From contig CANIBZ010000002.1 in the NCBI GenBank assembly GCA_947466425.1, forward strand, positions 1 to 64,000: a DNA stretch of 64,000 nucleotides, written 5' to 3'. The notes beneath the pieces are model-generated. The model was given only the letters and a program-made list of their open reading frames with translations, searched no databases and was not told the origin of the DNA. This DNA comes from Flavobacteriales bacterium (lineage in GTDB: Bacteria > Bacteroidota > Bacteroidia > Flavobacteriales_D > Sanyastnellaceae). The position numbers were made by a program, and so were the translations under genes. Shown piece after piece: positions 28,529 to 37,754 of the stretch (the first letter of the stretch is position 1; every line of letters starts with the position of its first letter).

Positions 28529-28846
28529 ATGGGTGCGCTTCCTTTGTTTTTGGTTGGATTAGCCTTTTCCATTGCAGCATTTATCACAATGAAGTTCCCC
28601 CCAAAGAAGATTAATGGCATATACGGATATCGCACTGCGAGAAGTATGAAGTCTCAAGAGAATTGGGACATAGCTCAGCGCTATTCTTCGCGGCTTATGC
28701 TGAAGCAAGGATTGGGTATACTTGCAATTGCAGGATTGCTGAACGTGCTGCCTTTACCAGAAGAAGTGGCTGCAATTATTTCAGTTGCGTTATTGATTCT
28801 TAGCGTTATTGTTCTTTTTGTGCAAACAGAAAAGAAATTAAAATAA
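28529..28846 (+). CDS. SdpI-family membrane protein
   Basis: A 105-residue protein with three hydrophobic segments. The region MKFPPKKINGIYGYRTARSMKSQENWDIAQRYS is the SdpI/YhfL core. In B. subtilis SdpI gives immunity to the SdpC toxin; most relatives elsewhere have no known role. It begins 2 bp after the antitoxin gene and shares the transcript, so it is a third gene of the unit. A connection with the toxin-antitoxin pair is only positional. Confidence 0.82.
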   Translation: MGALPLFLVGLAFSIAAFITMKFPPKKINGIYGYRTARSMKSQENWDIAQRYSSRLMLKQGLGILAIAGLLNVLPLPEEVAAIISVALLILSVIVLFVQTEKKLK

Positions 28847-28875
28847 AAAAGGCCGACAAATTGTCGACCATTTTT
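28845..28875. terminator. Bidirectional terminator between SdpI-like gene and katG
   Basis: GGCCGACAA-A-TTGTCGACC with one internal mismatch, T-run ATTTTT on the plus side and a longer T-run on the minus side. It serves two convergent units. Confidence 0.8.
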
Positions 28876-28899
28876 CCTCAACACCTTCAACTTCACGAA

Positions 28900-31176
<2,277 letters not shown>

Positions 31177-31196
31177 TTATTTCTAGTTTGAAGACT

Positions 31197-31204
31197 CAAA
31201 TGTA
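31197..31204 (-). promoter_or_regulatory. -7 box (TACATTTG) of katG
   Basis: TACATTTG on the minus strand, 35 nt before the katG ATG. A TTG lies about 25 nt further upstream, somewhat beyond the usual spacing. No OxyR-like repeat was identified. Confidence 0.55.
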
Positions 31205-31278
31205 GAGGCTAACTTAGGATACAGATTATCAATATTTTTTATGTAATTATAGTTTTTGTTTATACCTTTTAGACGGTA

Positions 31279-32256
31279 TCAATTCCCTCCATGCTGAAAA
31301 CATCTGCCGTTTTCACTAAGCGTCATGCGTCTGCAGCGGTCACCAGCTTTCGTTATGCCAGAGCATTGTACAGACGTTCCTGATTTCAGGGAAGAACTAG
31401 AACCACTTTTGGAATTAGATGCCTGCCAAGACCAGCAGCTTTGACAAACTTCTTTTTCAAGTTTTGTTTCTTGATCATCTGGCAAGGCCGGAAAAAAATC
31501 AATCCCTGTTTGTCTTTCAACTTCATCAACGCTTATGGCGAATGTGCTTAGAGATGCGCTAGATGAAGCATTTGGAAGAATAAACCCTATTGCATGAATT
31601 TCGGGTTGGGTATAATCTAAAATAACTTTGTAATAGTAGTTTGGAATAGAAACACCATTGCTTCCAATAGCAGGAAGTCCTTTCGATAATAGAGGGCCAG
31701 TAACAATATAGATGGCCTTATTGTCAATTGCCCAAGATCGCATGAGTTCTTCCAAGCGTTTCCAAACACCACGATTGAATCCAGGCAGTTGTGGACTCAT
31801 ATTGCTGAAGTAAAAGCTTTCTTTCATAGTTACGGCGGACCATCCCATATCAGCAGCAGGAGCCAAATGACCTTTGTCGTATCCTGATTTTAAATAGTCA
31901 CTATTTTCAGCCGTACCAGTCGAAACCATTGGATCGACAAGAAATTTATCTGTTCGTTCGAAGAGACTCGTGGTTTCTTCTTTGGTTAATTCATATGCGA
32001 TCCATTTCGCTTGCTCGTGTTCTTCCGAATAGACAAAGGAATAACCGGTATGAGAGATTATTTTTTCGTTGGGAAGTAGGGCCGGATATTCAAGATGCGA
32101 GATGGATTCTGACGGGACGATGTCTTGCTTTAATTCTTGCTGAACTTTCTGAGTAGTTTGATAAACAGGTTCACTGCTCGATTGAAATGCGAATACAATA
32201 GCAACGAGCAACGACATTGTTGCAACGAGTATAAATATTTTCTTTGATCGGTTCAT
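31279..32256 (-). CDS. Exported DNA/RNA non-specific endonuclease with C-terminal zinc-knuckle-like motif
   Basis: A 325-residue protein. An N-terminal hydrophobic helix (IFILVATMSLLVAIVFAF) is a signal peptide or anchor. The endonuclease domain (~60-270) carries the catalytic motif YDKGHLAPAADMGWS, a DKGH version of DRGH, with the metal-binding Asn expected in FNRGVWKRLEE. The C-terminal ~30 residues read CSGITKAGDRCRR...GRCFQHGG, a Cys/His arrangement like small zinc-binding tails (DUF5763 type). It probably degrades extracellular or periplasmic nucleic acid. It ends 118 bp upstream of katG; YdeI-like gene lies 9 bp upstream. Confidence 0.88.
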   Translation of the reverse strand: MNRSKKIFILVATMSLLVAIVFAFQSSSEPVYQTTQKVQQELKQDIVPSESISHLEYPALLPNEKIISHTGYSFVYSEEHEQAKWIAYELTKEETTSLFERTDKFLVDPMVSTGTAENSDYLKSGYDKGHLAPAADMGWSAVTMKESFYFSNMSPQLPGFNRGVWKRLEELMRSWAIDNKAIYIVTGPLLSKGLPAIGSNGVSIPNYYYKVILDYTQPEIHAIGFILPNASSSASLSTFAISVDEVERQTGIDFFPALPDDQETKLEKEVCQSCWSWQASNSKSGSSSSLKSGTSVQCSGITKAGDRCRRMTLSENGRCFQHGGN

Positions 32257-32265
32257 AGTGATAAC

Positions 32266-32886
32266 TTAATCGTTTAGTCCTTTACCGTTGAAGATGGCTT
32301 CCATGCACTTTTCTATTCGAGAAAGGCGAGTGGCAGATTGCTTGGCTTGAGAGAAGTGTAGTAAGTATCCGCGTTGTCTACCTGGAGTTAATTTCTCGAA
32401 TGCCGCTTTCAATTCAGGAAGTTCTTTGAATTTATTTTTCAATTCATCGGGTATGGGGTATTCCGATGTTTTCTTCGCTTCGACTTTTGCTCCTGATTTT
32501 TCAATTTCAGTAGCCTCGAAGATGTATTGAAGAATTGTCTTTTTAATTTTTAAAATTTCTTTTGCATTCGTGAATCGAAGTTGTCTTCCTGAATTCGTAT
32601 TCTCAGTGGGTTGAACCAATAGTTGTTCAGGATCGCTGAGCAAGGCTCCTTTGAAAAACATGACCGTTGAGTATTCCTTGAAACTGCCTAGCATGAAAAT
32701 GTTTTTCTTTTTGAAGGTATAGGCGGGAAATCCCCATTTAATTTCCTCGTCTAAGCCAGTTTCTAGCGCTATTTCTCGAAGCGCCTTCATTTCTGAATTC
32801 CGAATAATGATTCGACATTGCGGGGTGCCGACGAGTTTGCATCTGCCGCAGCCTTCTTCGAGTATGATGTCTACTTGAGGGTTCAT
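32266..32886 (-). CDS. YdeI/OmpD-associated family protein (DUF1801 + YdeI)
   Basis: A 206-residue protein. The N-terminal part, ETGLDEEIKWGFPAYTFKKKNIFMLGSFKEYSTVMFFKGALL, is a DUF1801-type domain. The C-terminal part, ELPELKAAFEKLTPGRQRGYLLHFSQAKQSATRLSRIEKC, is the YdeI/OmpD-associated motif. The biochemical role of the family is not established. The 5' side is odd: hairpin array B begins 3 nt upstream of the ATG, so the array would be the 5' untranslated region if transcription comes from further upstream. The endonuclease gene follows after 9 bp. Confidence 0.85.
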   Translation of the reverse strand: MNPQVDIILEEGCGRCKLVGTPQCRIIIRNSEMKALREIALETGLDEEIKWGFPAYTFKKKNIFMLGSFKEYSTVMFFKGALLSDPEQLLVQPTENTNSGRQLRFTNAKEILKIKKTILQYIFEATEIEKSGAKVEAKKTSEYPIPDELKNKFKELPELKAAFEKLTPGRQRGYLLHFSQAKQSATRLSRIEKCMEAIFNGKGLND

Positions 32887-32889
32887 GAT

Positions 32890-32974
32890 GTATCAAAGAT
32901 ACGAATGTCCTGTGGACTAATGTGCGAAGCACGAATGTCCTGCTGACGAATGCCGATGGCGAGTCTTTGAAAAG
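32890..32974. repeat. Hairpin array B (GAAT/TAAT linkers)
   Basis: Consecutive hairpins GTATC-AAA-GATAC, GTCC-TGT-GGAC, GTGC-GAA-GCAC, an imperfect GTC...GAC unit, GCC-GAT-GGC and CTTT-GA-AAAG, joined by GAAT, TAAT, GAAT, GAAT and GAGT. Same plan as array A but with other stems. It ends 3 nt from the YdeI-like start codon. Confidence 0.82.
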
Positions 32975-32997
32975 GGAAGAAAAGGTAAGATTAATCG

Positions 32998-33017
32998 GGT
33001 CGAAATATCTTTCGACC
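32998..33017 (-). other. Hairpin downstream of the esterase gene
   Basis: GGTCGAAA-TATC-TTTCGACC, perfect 8-nt arms, 32 nt past the esterase stop. No T-run follows on the minus strand, so it is not a typical terminator; it may protect the 3' end of the CotH-operon mRNA. Confidence 0.5.
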
Positions 33018-33048
33018 ATAGGTAAGAGAAGGTAAGAAAGTGGAAGAG

Positions 33049-33855
33049 CTATTTCTTTAGATAAGTTAGAAATCCTTGGTAGAGGCTATTGTGAAGAATG
33101 GTCGCATGATTTTCATTCGGCATGAGATTGAAAACAACGTTGCCGATAGAGGAGTGGTTTTTAATTTTCTTGTAGAAGGTTTTTGCATCATGAACCATGA
33201 TTTTATCTTCTTTCTTTCCAACGGCAATGTAAACATCGGGGGTGTAAGATGATTCATTCAACAAATACTTTTCAGTTTGAAGAAGTAATGAATGATTGTC
33301 CCACCAAAGACTTGGACTTGTGATAAAGTACTTCGTGAACAATTGAGGACGCTTCAATAGAATCTCAGTGGCCAATAAACCTCCGAGTGATTGTCCGATT
33401 ATCATTTTCTGCTCATTCACTTTGAATTTTTCTCCAATAAAAGGTTGCAATTCTTTTTCAATAAATTGAATGAATAGGTCTGAGTGACCTGCCGTTGGAA
33501 ATTCTCTTTGAAGCGAAGTGTCTTGGGTTGCAAATGTGAAATCTCTCTTTCTATCAACGTTAGCAATACCAACTACAATGGTTTGCGGAATTTGAAACGT
33601 CATGTCGAAGAATTGAATCAATCCAGCAACATGCATAAAATCTTCATTCAATGATCCATCAAGAAGATACAAGACGGCGCTGCTTTTAGTTGAATCGAAG
33701 TATTCTGTTACGTAAATATTCAGTTCGCGATTCTCGTTGAGAATTTCGGAATGCAGTTGAAGCGTTTTTCCGATAATAATCTTGGAATTCGTTTGTCCAA
33801 ATCCAGGAAATGGAAATGACGCGAGAATGCAAATTATTAGGATAAATCGGTTCAT
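33049..33855 (-). CDS. Secreted alpha/beta-hydrolase (esterase D/enterochelin-esterase-like)
   Basis: A 268-residue alpha/beta-hydrolase with a signal peptide (ILIICILASFPFPGFGQ). The nucleophile elbow is GQSLGG (in MIIGQSLGGLLATEILL), and the catalytic His is probably in NENHATILH. YLLDGSLNEDFMHVAGLIQFF and VVGIANVDRKRDFT match the esterase D-like family that includes Fes/IroE-type trilactone esterases. The natural substrate is unknown; no siderophore genes are nearby. It starts 1 bp after the DUF2490 gene and is last in the CotH operon. Confidence 0.86.
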   Translation of the reverse strand: MNRFILIICILASFPFPGFGQTNSKIIIGKTLQLHSEILNENRELNIYVTEYFDSTKSSAVLYLLDGSLNEDFMHVAGLIQFFDMTFQIPQTIVVGIANVDRKRDFTFATQDTSLQREFPTAGHSDLFIQFIEKELQPFIGEKFKVNEQKMIIGQSLGGLLATEILLKRPQLFTKYFITSPSLWWDNHSLLLQTEKYLLNESSYTPDVYIAVGKKEDKIMVHDAKTFYKKIKNHSSIGNVVFNLMPNENHATILHNSLYQGFLTYLKK

Positions 33856-33856
33856 A

Positions 33857-34600
33857 TTAAAACTCAGGAACTCCTATTGTTCGTGTAGCTTTTTCCTTTT
33901 TCTTTTCAATCGTATAAAAGTAAGAAAACTGCATAACCCAAACATCCCATTTTTTAGTTTGAAAATCGCGATAGAGCCCGCCAATCTGAATTTCATGGTT
34001 GTTGGGTAAATCGAAGTTCAGACCGAAGCTGTAACGCATTTCATTCATGAGTCCAGATGTCACAGCAACGTTATTCACGAGTTGGAAGTACTGATTCGTT
34101 CTGAAAAAACTTTCTGCGCTAAAAACAGGAGTCATTCTTTTCAATCCAATGTAAAGGTCAAGTGACAATCTGTTTCTCCAATAGATCTGTTCACGTTTGA
34201 ACTTGAAGAATTCCTTTTGGTATTGAGAAGTGTACTTCAAACTAGATTTGGCCTTTGATTTTATTGTTCGAAGAAGGTCCCAAGAGAATCCAGCAGCGAA
34301 GCGATGTCCGTAGGTATTATCTTGATTGTCCAGATAGAAATAATCATTCGGCATCCAGGTTCTTCTGTAAGATGCTTGAATGGAAAATGGTTTAGCGATG
34401 TCGTATTTCAATCGTGCACTAAAAAGTGTTTTCGAATAGATCTTGTCAGATACATTCCAACGGTATTGCCCCGAAAGTGTAGCCGAGAAACGTTTGGTTG
34501 GTTTCACTTTAACTCCTATTTCATTCCAATTGAAATTAGAGTTCTGTGTCCATCCAATGCTTGGTAGCACAATCAGAAGAAACAATGCAAAGCGCTTCAT
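33857..34600 (-). CDS. DUF2490 outer-membrane beta-barrel-like protein
   Basis: A 247-residue protein with a signal peptide (FALFLLIVLPSIGWTQ) and a chain of amphipathic beta strands with aromatic belts (WNEIGVKVKPTKRFSATLSGQYRW, YSFGLNFDLPNNHEIQIGGLYRDF), the DUF2490 pattern. It ends near a KKKEKATRT tail. An outer-membrane barrel is expected. The start overlaps the lipoprotein stop (TAATG). Co-occurrence of DUF2490 with CotH proteins in Bacteroidota is familiar, but its purpose is unknown. Confidence 0.82.
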   Translation of the reverse strand: MKRFALFLLIVLPSIGWTQNSNFNWNEIGVKVKPTKRFSATLSGQYRWNVSDKIYSKTLFSARLKYDIAKPFSIQASYRRTWMPNDYFYLDNQDNTYGHRFAAGFSWDLLRTIKSKAKSSLKYTSQYQKEFFKFKREQIYWRNRLSLDLYIGLKRMTPVFSAESFFRTNQYFQLVNNVAVTSGLMNEMRYSFGLNFDLPNNHEIQIGGLYRDFQTKKWDVWVMQFSYFYTIEKKKEKATRTIGVPEF

Positions 34601-35355
34601 TAATGTTGAATGAAAAGGTTTCCAACTTCTACCACACTTCCATCTGCTGTAATTTCAATTTCTTGACGAACAGGAATGGTGTACTCTTGCGTGAGGCTGT
34701 CTTTCGAAAGAACGTAAACGGAGTATTTTCCAATTTGAAGGTTTCGGAAAGCGAAAGCTCCGTTAGCACCAGTCTTCGTTGACGCATCGAACAATTCATT
34801 TTCTCCGTAGCATAAGTAAACGCGCATGTCAGTCATGGGAGTTTCAGCCCCGACGCTTCCCACTTGTCCTTGATTAGAAACATCGACAAGGAAAGATGTT
34901 GTTACGTCATCTGGATCAGGAATGTTTCCCATCTCTGTTGCTGTGAGCGTTATAATATCGCCATTGGTTGAGACATTGAAAGCGGTACCAACATTTGCAG
35001 TTAGAACTGAATCTACTTTAGCGGCGATTTCAAAATTTGTTTCGTCGTACGAAAAATCTATTTGAACACCTGTTCTTCCAAGCAGAGCAGGATCAGCACT
35101 TGTTACCCAAACTGGATTGTTGAAATAGAAGTAATAGTTGTCGCCGGAAAGTTGATTAATAATGAAATAATCTCCGTGCTCTAAAATACTTCCAGGAGTA
35201 ACAGTGATTTCAATGGTCTCGTATTGACCAGCGCTTGAGTTAATACCAGAGACAGTTCCGGTGATTGAAGACGTGCCGCCTGGACCCGCAATTTTATCGC
35301 AAGAAGAAAAGGCAATAGCCACAAGTGCTGCGAAGAGTATAGATTTTATTTTCAT
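34600..35355 (-). CDS. Putative lipoprotein with carboxypeptidase-regulatory-like repeat
   Basis: A 251-residue protein with a lipoprotein signal peptide (ILFAALVAIAFSSC, Cys at residue 19). The C-terminal ~70 residues, FDASTKTGANGAFAFRNLQIGKYSVYVLSKDS, read as a carboxypeptidase-regulatory/SdrD-type beta fold; the middle is beta-rich with no family I can name. It overlaps cotH by 4 bp (ATGA) and the DUF2490 gene by 1 bp, so it is tightly coupled. Surface or periplasmic anchoring is likely. Confidence 0.75.
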   Translation of the reverse strand: MKIKSILFAALVAIAFSSCDKIAGPGGTSSITGTVSGINSSAGQYETIEITVTPGSILEHGDYFIINQLSGDNYYFYFNNPVWVTSADPALLGRTGVQIDFSYDETNFEIAAKVDSVLTANVGTAFNVSTNGDIITLTATEMGNIPDPDDVTTSFLVDVSNQGQVGSVGAETPMTDMRVYLCYGENELFDASTKTGANGAFAFRNLQIGKYSVYVLSKDSLTQEYTIPVRQEIEITADGSVVEVGNLFIQH

Positions 35356-37532
35356 TGTACAATTATTTTTTGAGTGGTGAAAGTTTGGTTGTCGTTTTTA
35401 ATTTGAATGAAATACATTCCTTTAGGAAGATTAGCGAGAGACAGAGCAGTGCGCGGTGCATTAGCTCGCTGAATACGTTGAACCAATGTGCCTTGTGTGG
35501 TGAAGACTTTTATTTCAAAATTTTTCTCGAAGGGCGTTTCAACATACAAGATGTCGTTGGTTGGATTAGGATATATGTTAAATGGAACATGATTCAAATC
35601 GGTAACTTGTACTGTCGTGTCGCATGTTCCGAACATATTAGCATCCATCCACGCAATTCGCTCTCCAATCCATAATTTTAAATAGTCAATCTCCTCTTGG
35701 TAGGTGTTTCCAATAAAATTGTTTGGCCACACATAGTTCCCCAATATTGGCCAACGTTGGTAGTGACGTGTTGCAGGAGTCTCAAGAATTAGAGCAAGAC
35801 TGTCGATGTAGTTATACAAATAGGTTGTGTCAAGAAGGGTAGTGCGCAACTCCCCCCATCTGCAATTCACTTCATTGGCATAAAGACTATCTTCCAATAA
35901 TCTATTCCACCAGGAAGGATTATTTCCTCCGCCACAGACTTCATTGAAATTAATTTCCCATCCGAATGTATCGCCACCTTGACAGTAGTTCGAGTTTCCC
36001 CAAGCGATATTGAAATCCCAAAGCGGACCAGCCACTAATTTGTTTCCTTCACTGAATCGCTCTTTGTAGAAGAAGGAAGAAATGCGATATCCATCTACAT
36101 TTTTAGAGACTTCATTCACAAGAAAGAAGTCTATAAATGAAGGCACATCTATGAACTTGCGATATCCAAGCACGGGATCAGTGAAATCTGATGATACAAG
36201 CGCATTTTCCCAATCGGTGAAATAGGTTTGAATGTAATTCAGTTGCGAAGGATGTAATTCTTCAAGTTCAGGGTCGTGCAATTGAAGACCAATGGTCACA
36301 TTGCTTGGTGCTTGAGCAGGGTAGGGAGAGTCCCATGCAATAACACCTCCGGCTGTGGTCTTGTCTACCTTCAAAATATATCCTCCCGTTAGCTCATTGT
36401 TCAATGTGTCAGTTGGAAGAAGTTCATTAATGTTAACTCTTCCCGGATTTTGTTTAATACGCTCCATGAATACATAGACGCCCATGTATTCATCGTTCAA
36501 AACAAGTTCGCAGAGTTTAGTCCGTGGCGTCCATCTTCCCATTTCATTGCCCAAGTGATAAGTAAGCATATTTCTAATCATAGCTTTGTCGGTATAGGGC
36601 GCATACAATATCCAGTCGTTATCTGCAGGCCAATTGAAAATTGAAGCGTTGTAATTCACGCTATCTGGTCCACGCGTCTCGAGGCCATAGGATTGCGCAG
36701 GAAAGCTGCTGGAAGAAGATCCTCGGGTCTCAATGGCGATTAGTCCGAAGAACTCATTTAACGAATCGTTGATGTGGTTGATTTGTCCTTCGCCGTTGAA
36801 AATGATACCCATTTGGGCATCTATTTTAGGTTCGTCGGGAATGTCCACTCCGTAGGTATTCACCACAACAATGGGTAGGTTCGATTTGAAAAATTCAAAA
36901 GGAGGGGTGAACCATGAAGGTGTTGGACCGAAGTAGGTATTCGTTGTCGTTAGTCCAACATGAAGAAAGGGTCTCGAAGTAAGATCCCCAGAATTCGTTG
37001 TTATGTTGTGCGTCTCGATACAAAGTACATTGTCTCCGTTATTCAGAATGGAAAGATAGTCTTGTGTTAGAAAAATTACTTCATCAGGCAATCCGCCTTG
37101 ATACATAACAGCCTCGTGTTGTCCGTCTGCACCATCGTTCCAAACAGGCTGTCCCGCAGTGCTGATATTCGAACGCGAAATTTCAACGCCATTTAAATAC
37201 GCTACATAGGCATCGTCGTAATCCATGTTTAAAATGAATTTCGAAATTTCATTCCAGTTGTTTATGTTGAAATGAATGCGGTGGTAAACTGAAATGTTTC
37301 CTGTTGGAATAGTTGTTCCATCGTCGGCATCTCCGAAACCGAATCCTCCATTTCCAATGCTCCAAGCAGATTCGTCAAAGGTTGGACTAATCCAATCTAT
37401 AGGCGTTGTGGCGTTGGGAACAATGTAATGCCATTCGAGCGTATCGTAAACAGCGGTTTCCCAATGATCCACTTGCGCATCCGCGAAAGAAAATAGAAAA
37501 ATAGAAATAACTAGGGCTATCGTTTTTTTCAT
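35352..37532 (-). CDS. CotH-family protein kinase-like protein with T9SS type A sorting domain
   Basis: A 726-residue secreted protein. Signal peptide (IALVISIFLFSFADAQ); an N-terminal beta-sandwich (~25-190, DYDDAYVAYLNGVEI); a CotH domain (~230-560) with DWILYAPYTDKAMIRNMLTY, LVLNDEYMGVYVFMERIK and TGGYILKVDK; and a C-terminal T9SS sorting domain (IYPNPTNDILYVET...LSLANLPKGMYFIQIK). CotH domains resemble protein kinases and CotH of Bacillus phosphorylates spore coat proteins. It heads a four-gene overlapping operon. In other bacteria CotH genes often sit beside VTC polyphosphate genes, which are absent here. Confidence 0.9.
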   Translation of the reverse strand: MKKTIALVISIFLFSFADAQVDHWETAVYDTLEWHYIVPNATTPIDWISPTFDESAWSIGNGGFGFGDADDGTTIPTGNISVYHRIHFNINNWNEISKFILNMDYDDAYVAYLNGVEISRSNISTAGQPVWNDGADGQHEAVMYQGGLPDEVIFLTQDYLSILNNGDNVLCIETHNITTNSGDLTSRPFLHVGLTTTNTYFGPTPSWFTPPFEFFKSNLPIVVVNTYGVDIPDEPKIDAQMGIIFNGEGQINHINDSLNEFFGLIAIETRGSSSSSFPAQSYGLETRGPDSVNYNASIFNWPADNDWILYAPYTDKAMIRNMLTYHLGNEMGRWTPRTKLCELVLNDEYMGVYVFMERIKQNPGRVNINELLPTDTLNNELTGGYILKVDKTTAGGVIAWDSPYPAQAPSNVTIGLQLHDPELEELHPSQLNYIQTYFTDWENALVSSDFTDPVLGYRKFIDVPSFIDFFLVNEVSKNVDGYRISSFFYKERFSEGNKLVAGPLWDFNIAWGNSNYCQGGDTFGWEINFNEVCGGGNNPSWWNRLLEDSLYANEVNCRWGELRTTLLDTTYLYNYIDSLALILETPATRHYQRWPILGNYVWPNNFIGNTYQEEIDYLKLWIGERIAWMDANMFGTCDTTVQVTDLNHVPFNIYPNPTNDILYVETPFEKNFEIKVFTTQGTLVQRIQRANAPRTALSLANLPKGMYFIQIKNDNQTFTTQKIIVQ

Positions 37533-37534
37533 GA

Positions 37535-37548
37535 ATGATAATTATCGT
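37535..37548 (-). promoter_or_regulatory. Palindromic motif next to the CotH start
   Basis: ATGATAATTATCGT, a 14-bp palindrome with one mismatch, 2 bp upstream of the cotH ATG. A second copy lies at 37647-37660. Confidence 0.45.
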
Positions 37549-37646
37549 GCGGTTAATTTAACGCATTCTTAACAATTAAGGTTGCATTTATTCATCAATT
37601 GCTCTTTTGGGTACATGACTGAATATGTTTAGTGCTGTTTGTAAAT

Positions 37647-37660
37647 ATGATAATTGTCAT
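37647..37660. promoter_or_regulatory. Second copy of the ATGATAATT palindrome
   Basis: ATGATAATTGTCAT, differing at two positions from the copy at 37535. Both lie in the 222-bp divergent region between cotH and the adenylate cyclase gene, otherwise AT-rich and without further recognisable features. Confidence 0.45.
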
Positions 37661-37754
37661 ACTAGCGGCTAATGAAGGCCAATAGAGGTGTCGAGATATT
37701 TACCATACTAAAGAAATTCTTCTGAAAACGCCATGTTTAGATGATATTTGCTCT

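Noticed and set aside
33049-33855. Siderophore esterase
   Set aside because: Fold similarity to Fes/IroE only; no siderophore synthesis or uptake genes in the neighbourhood.
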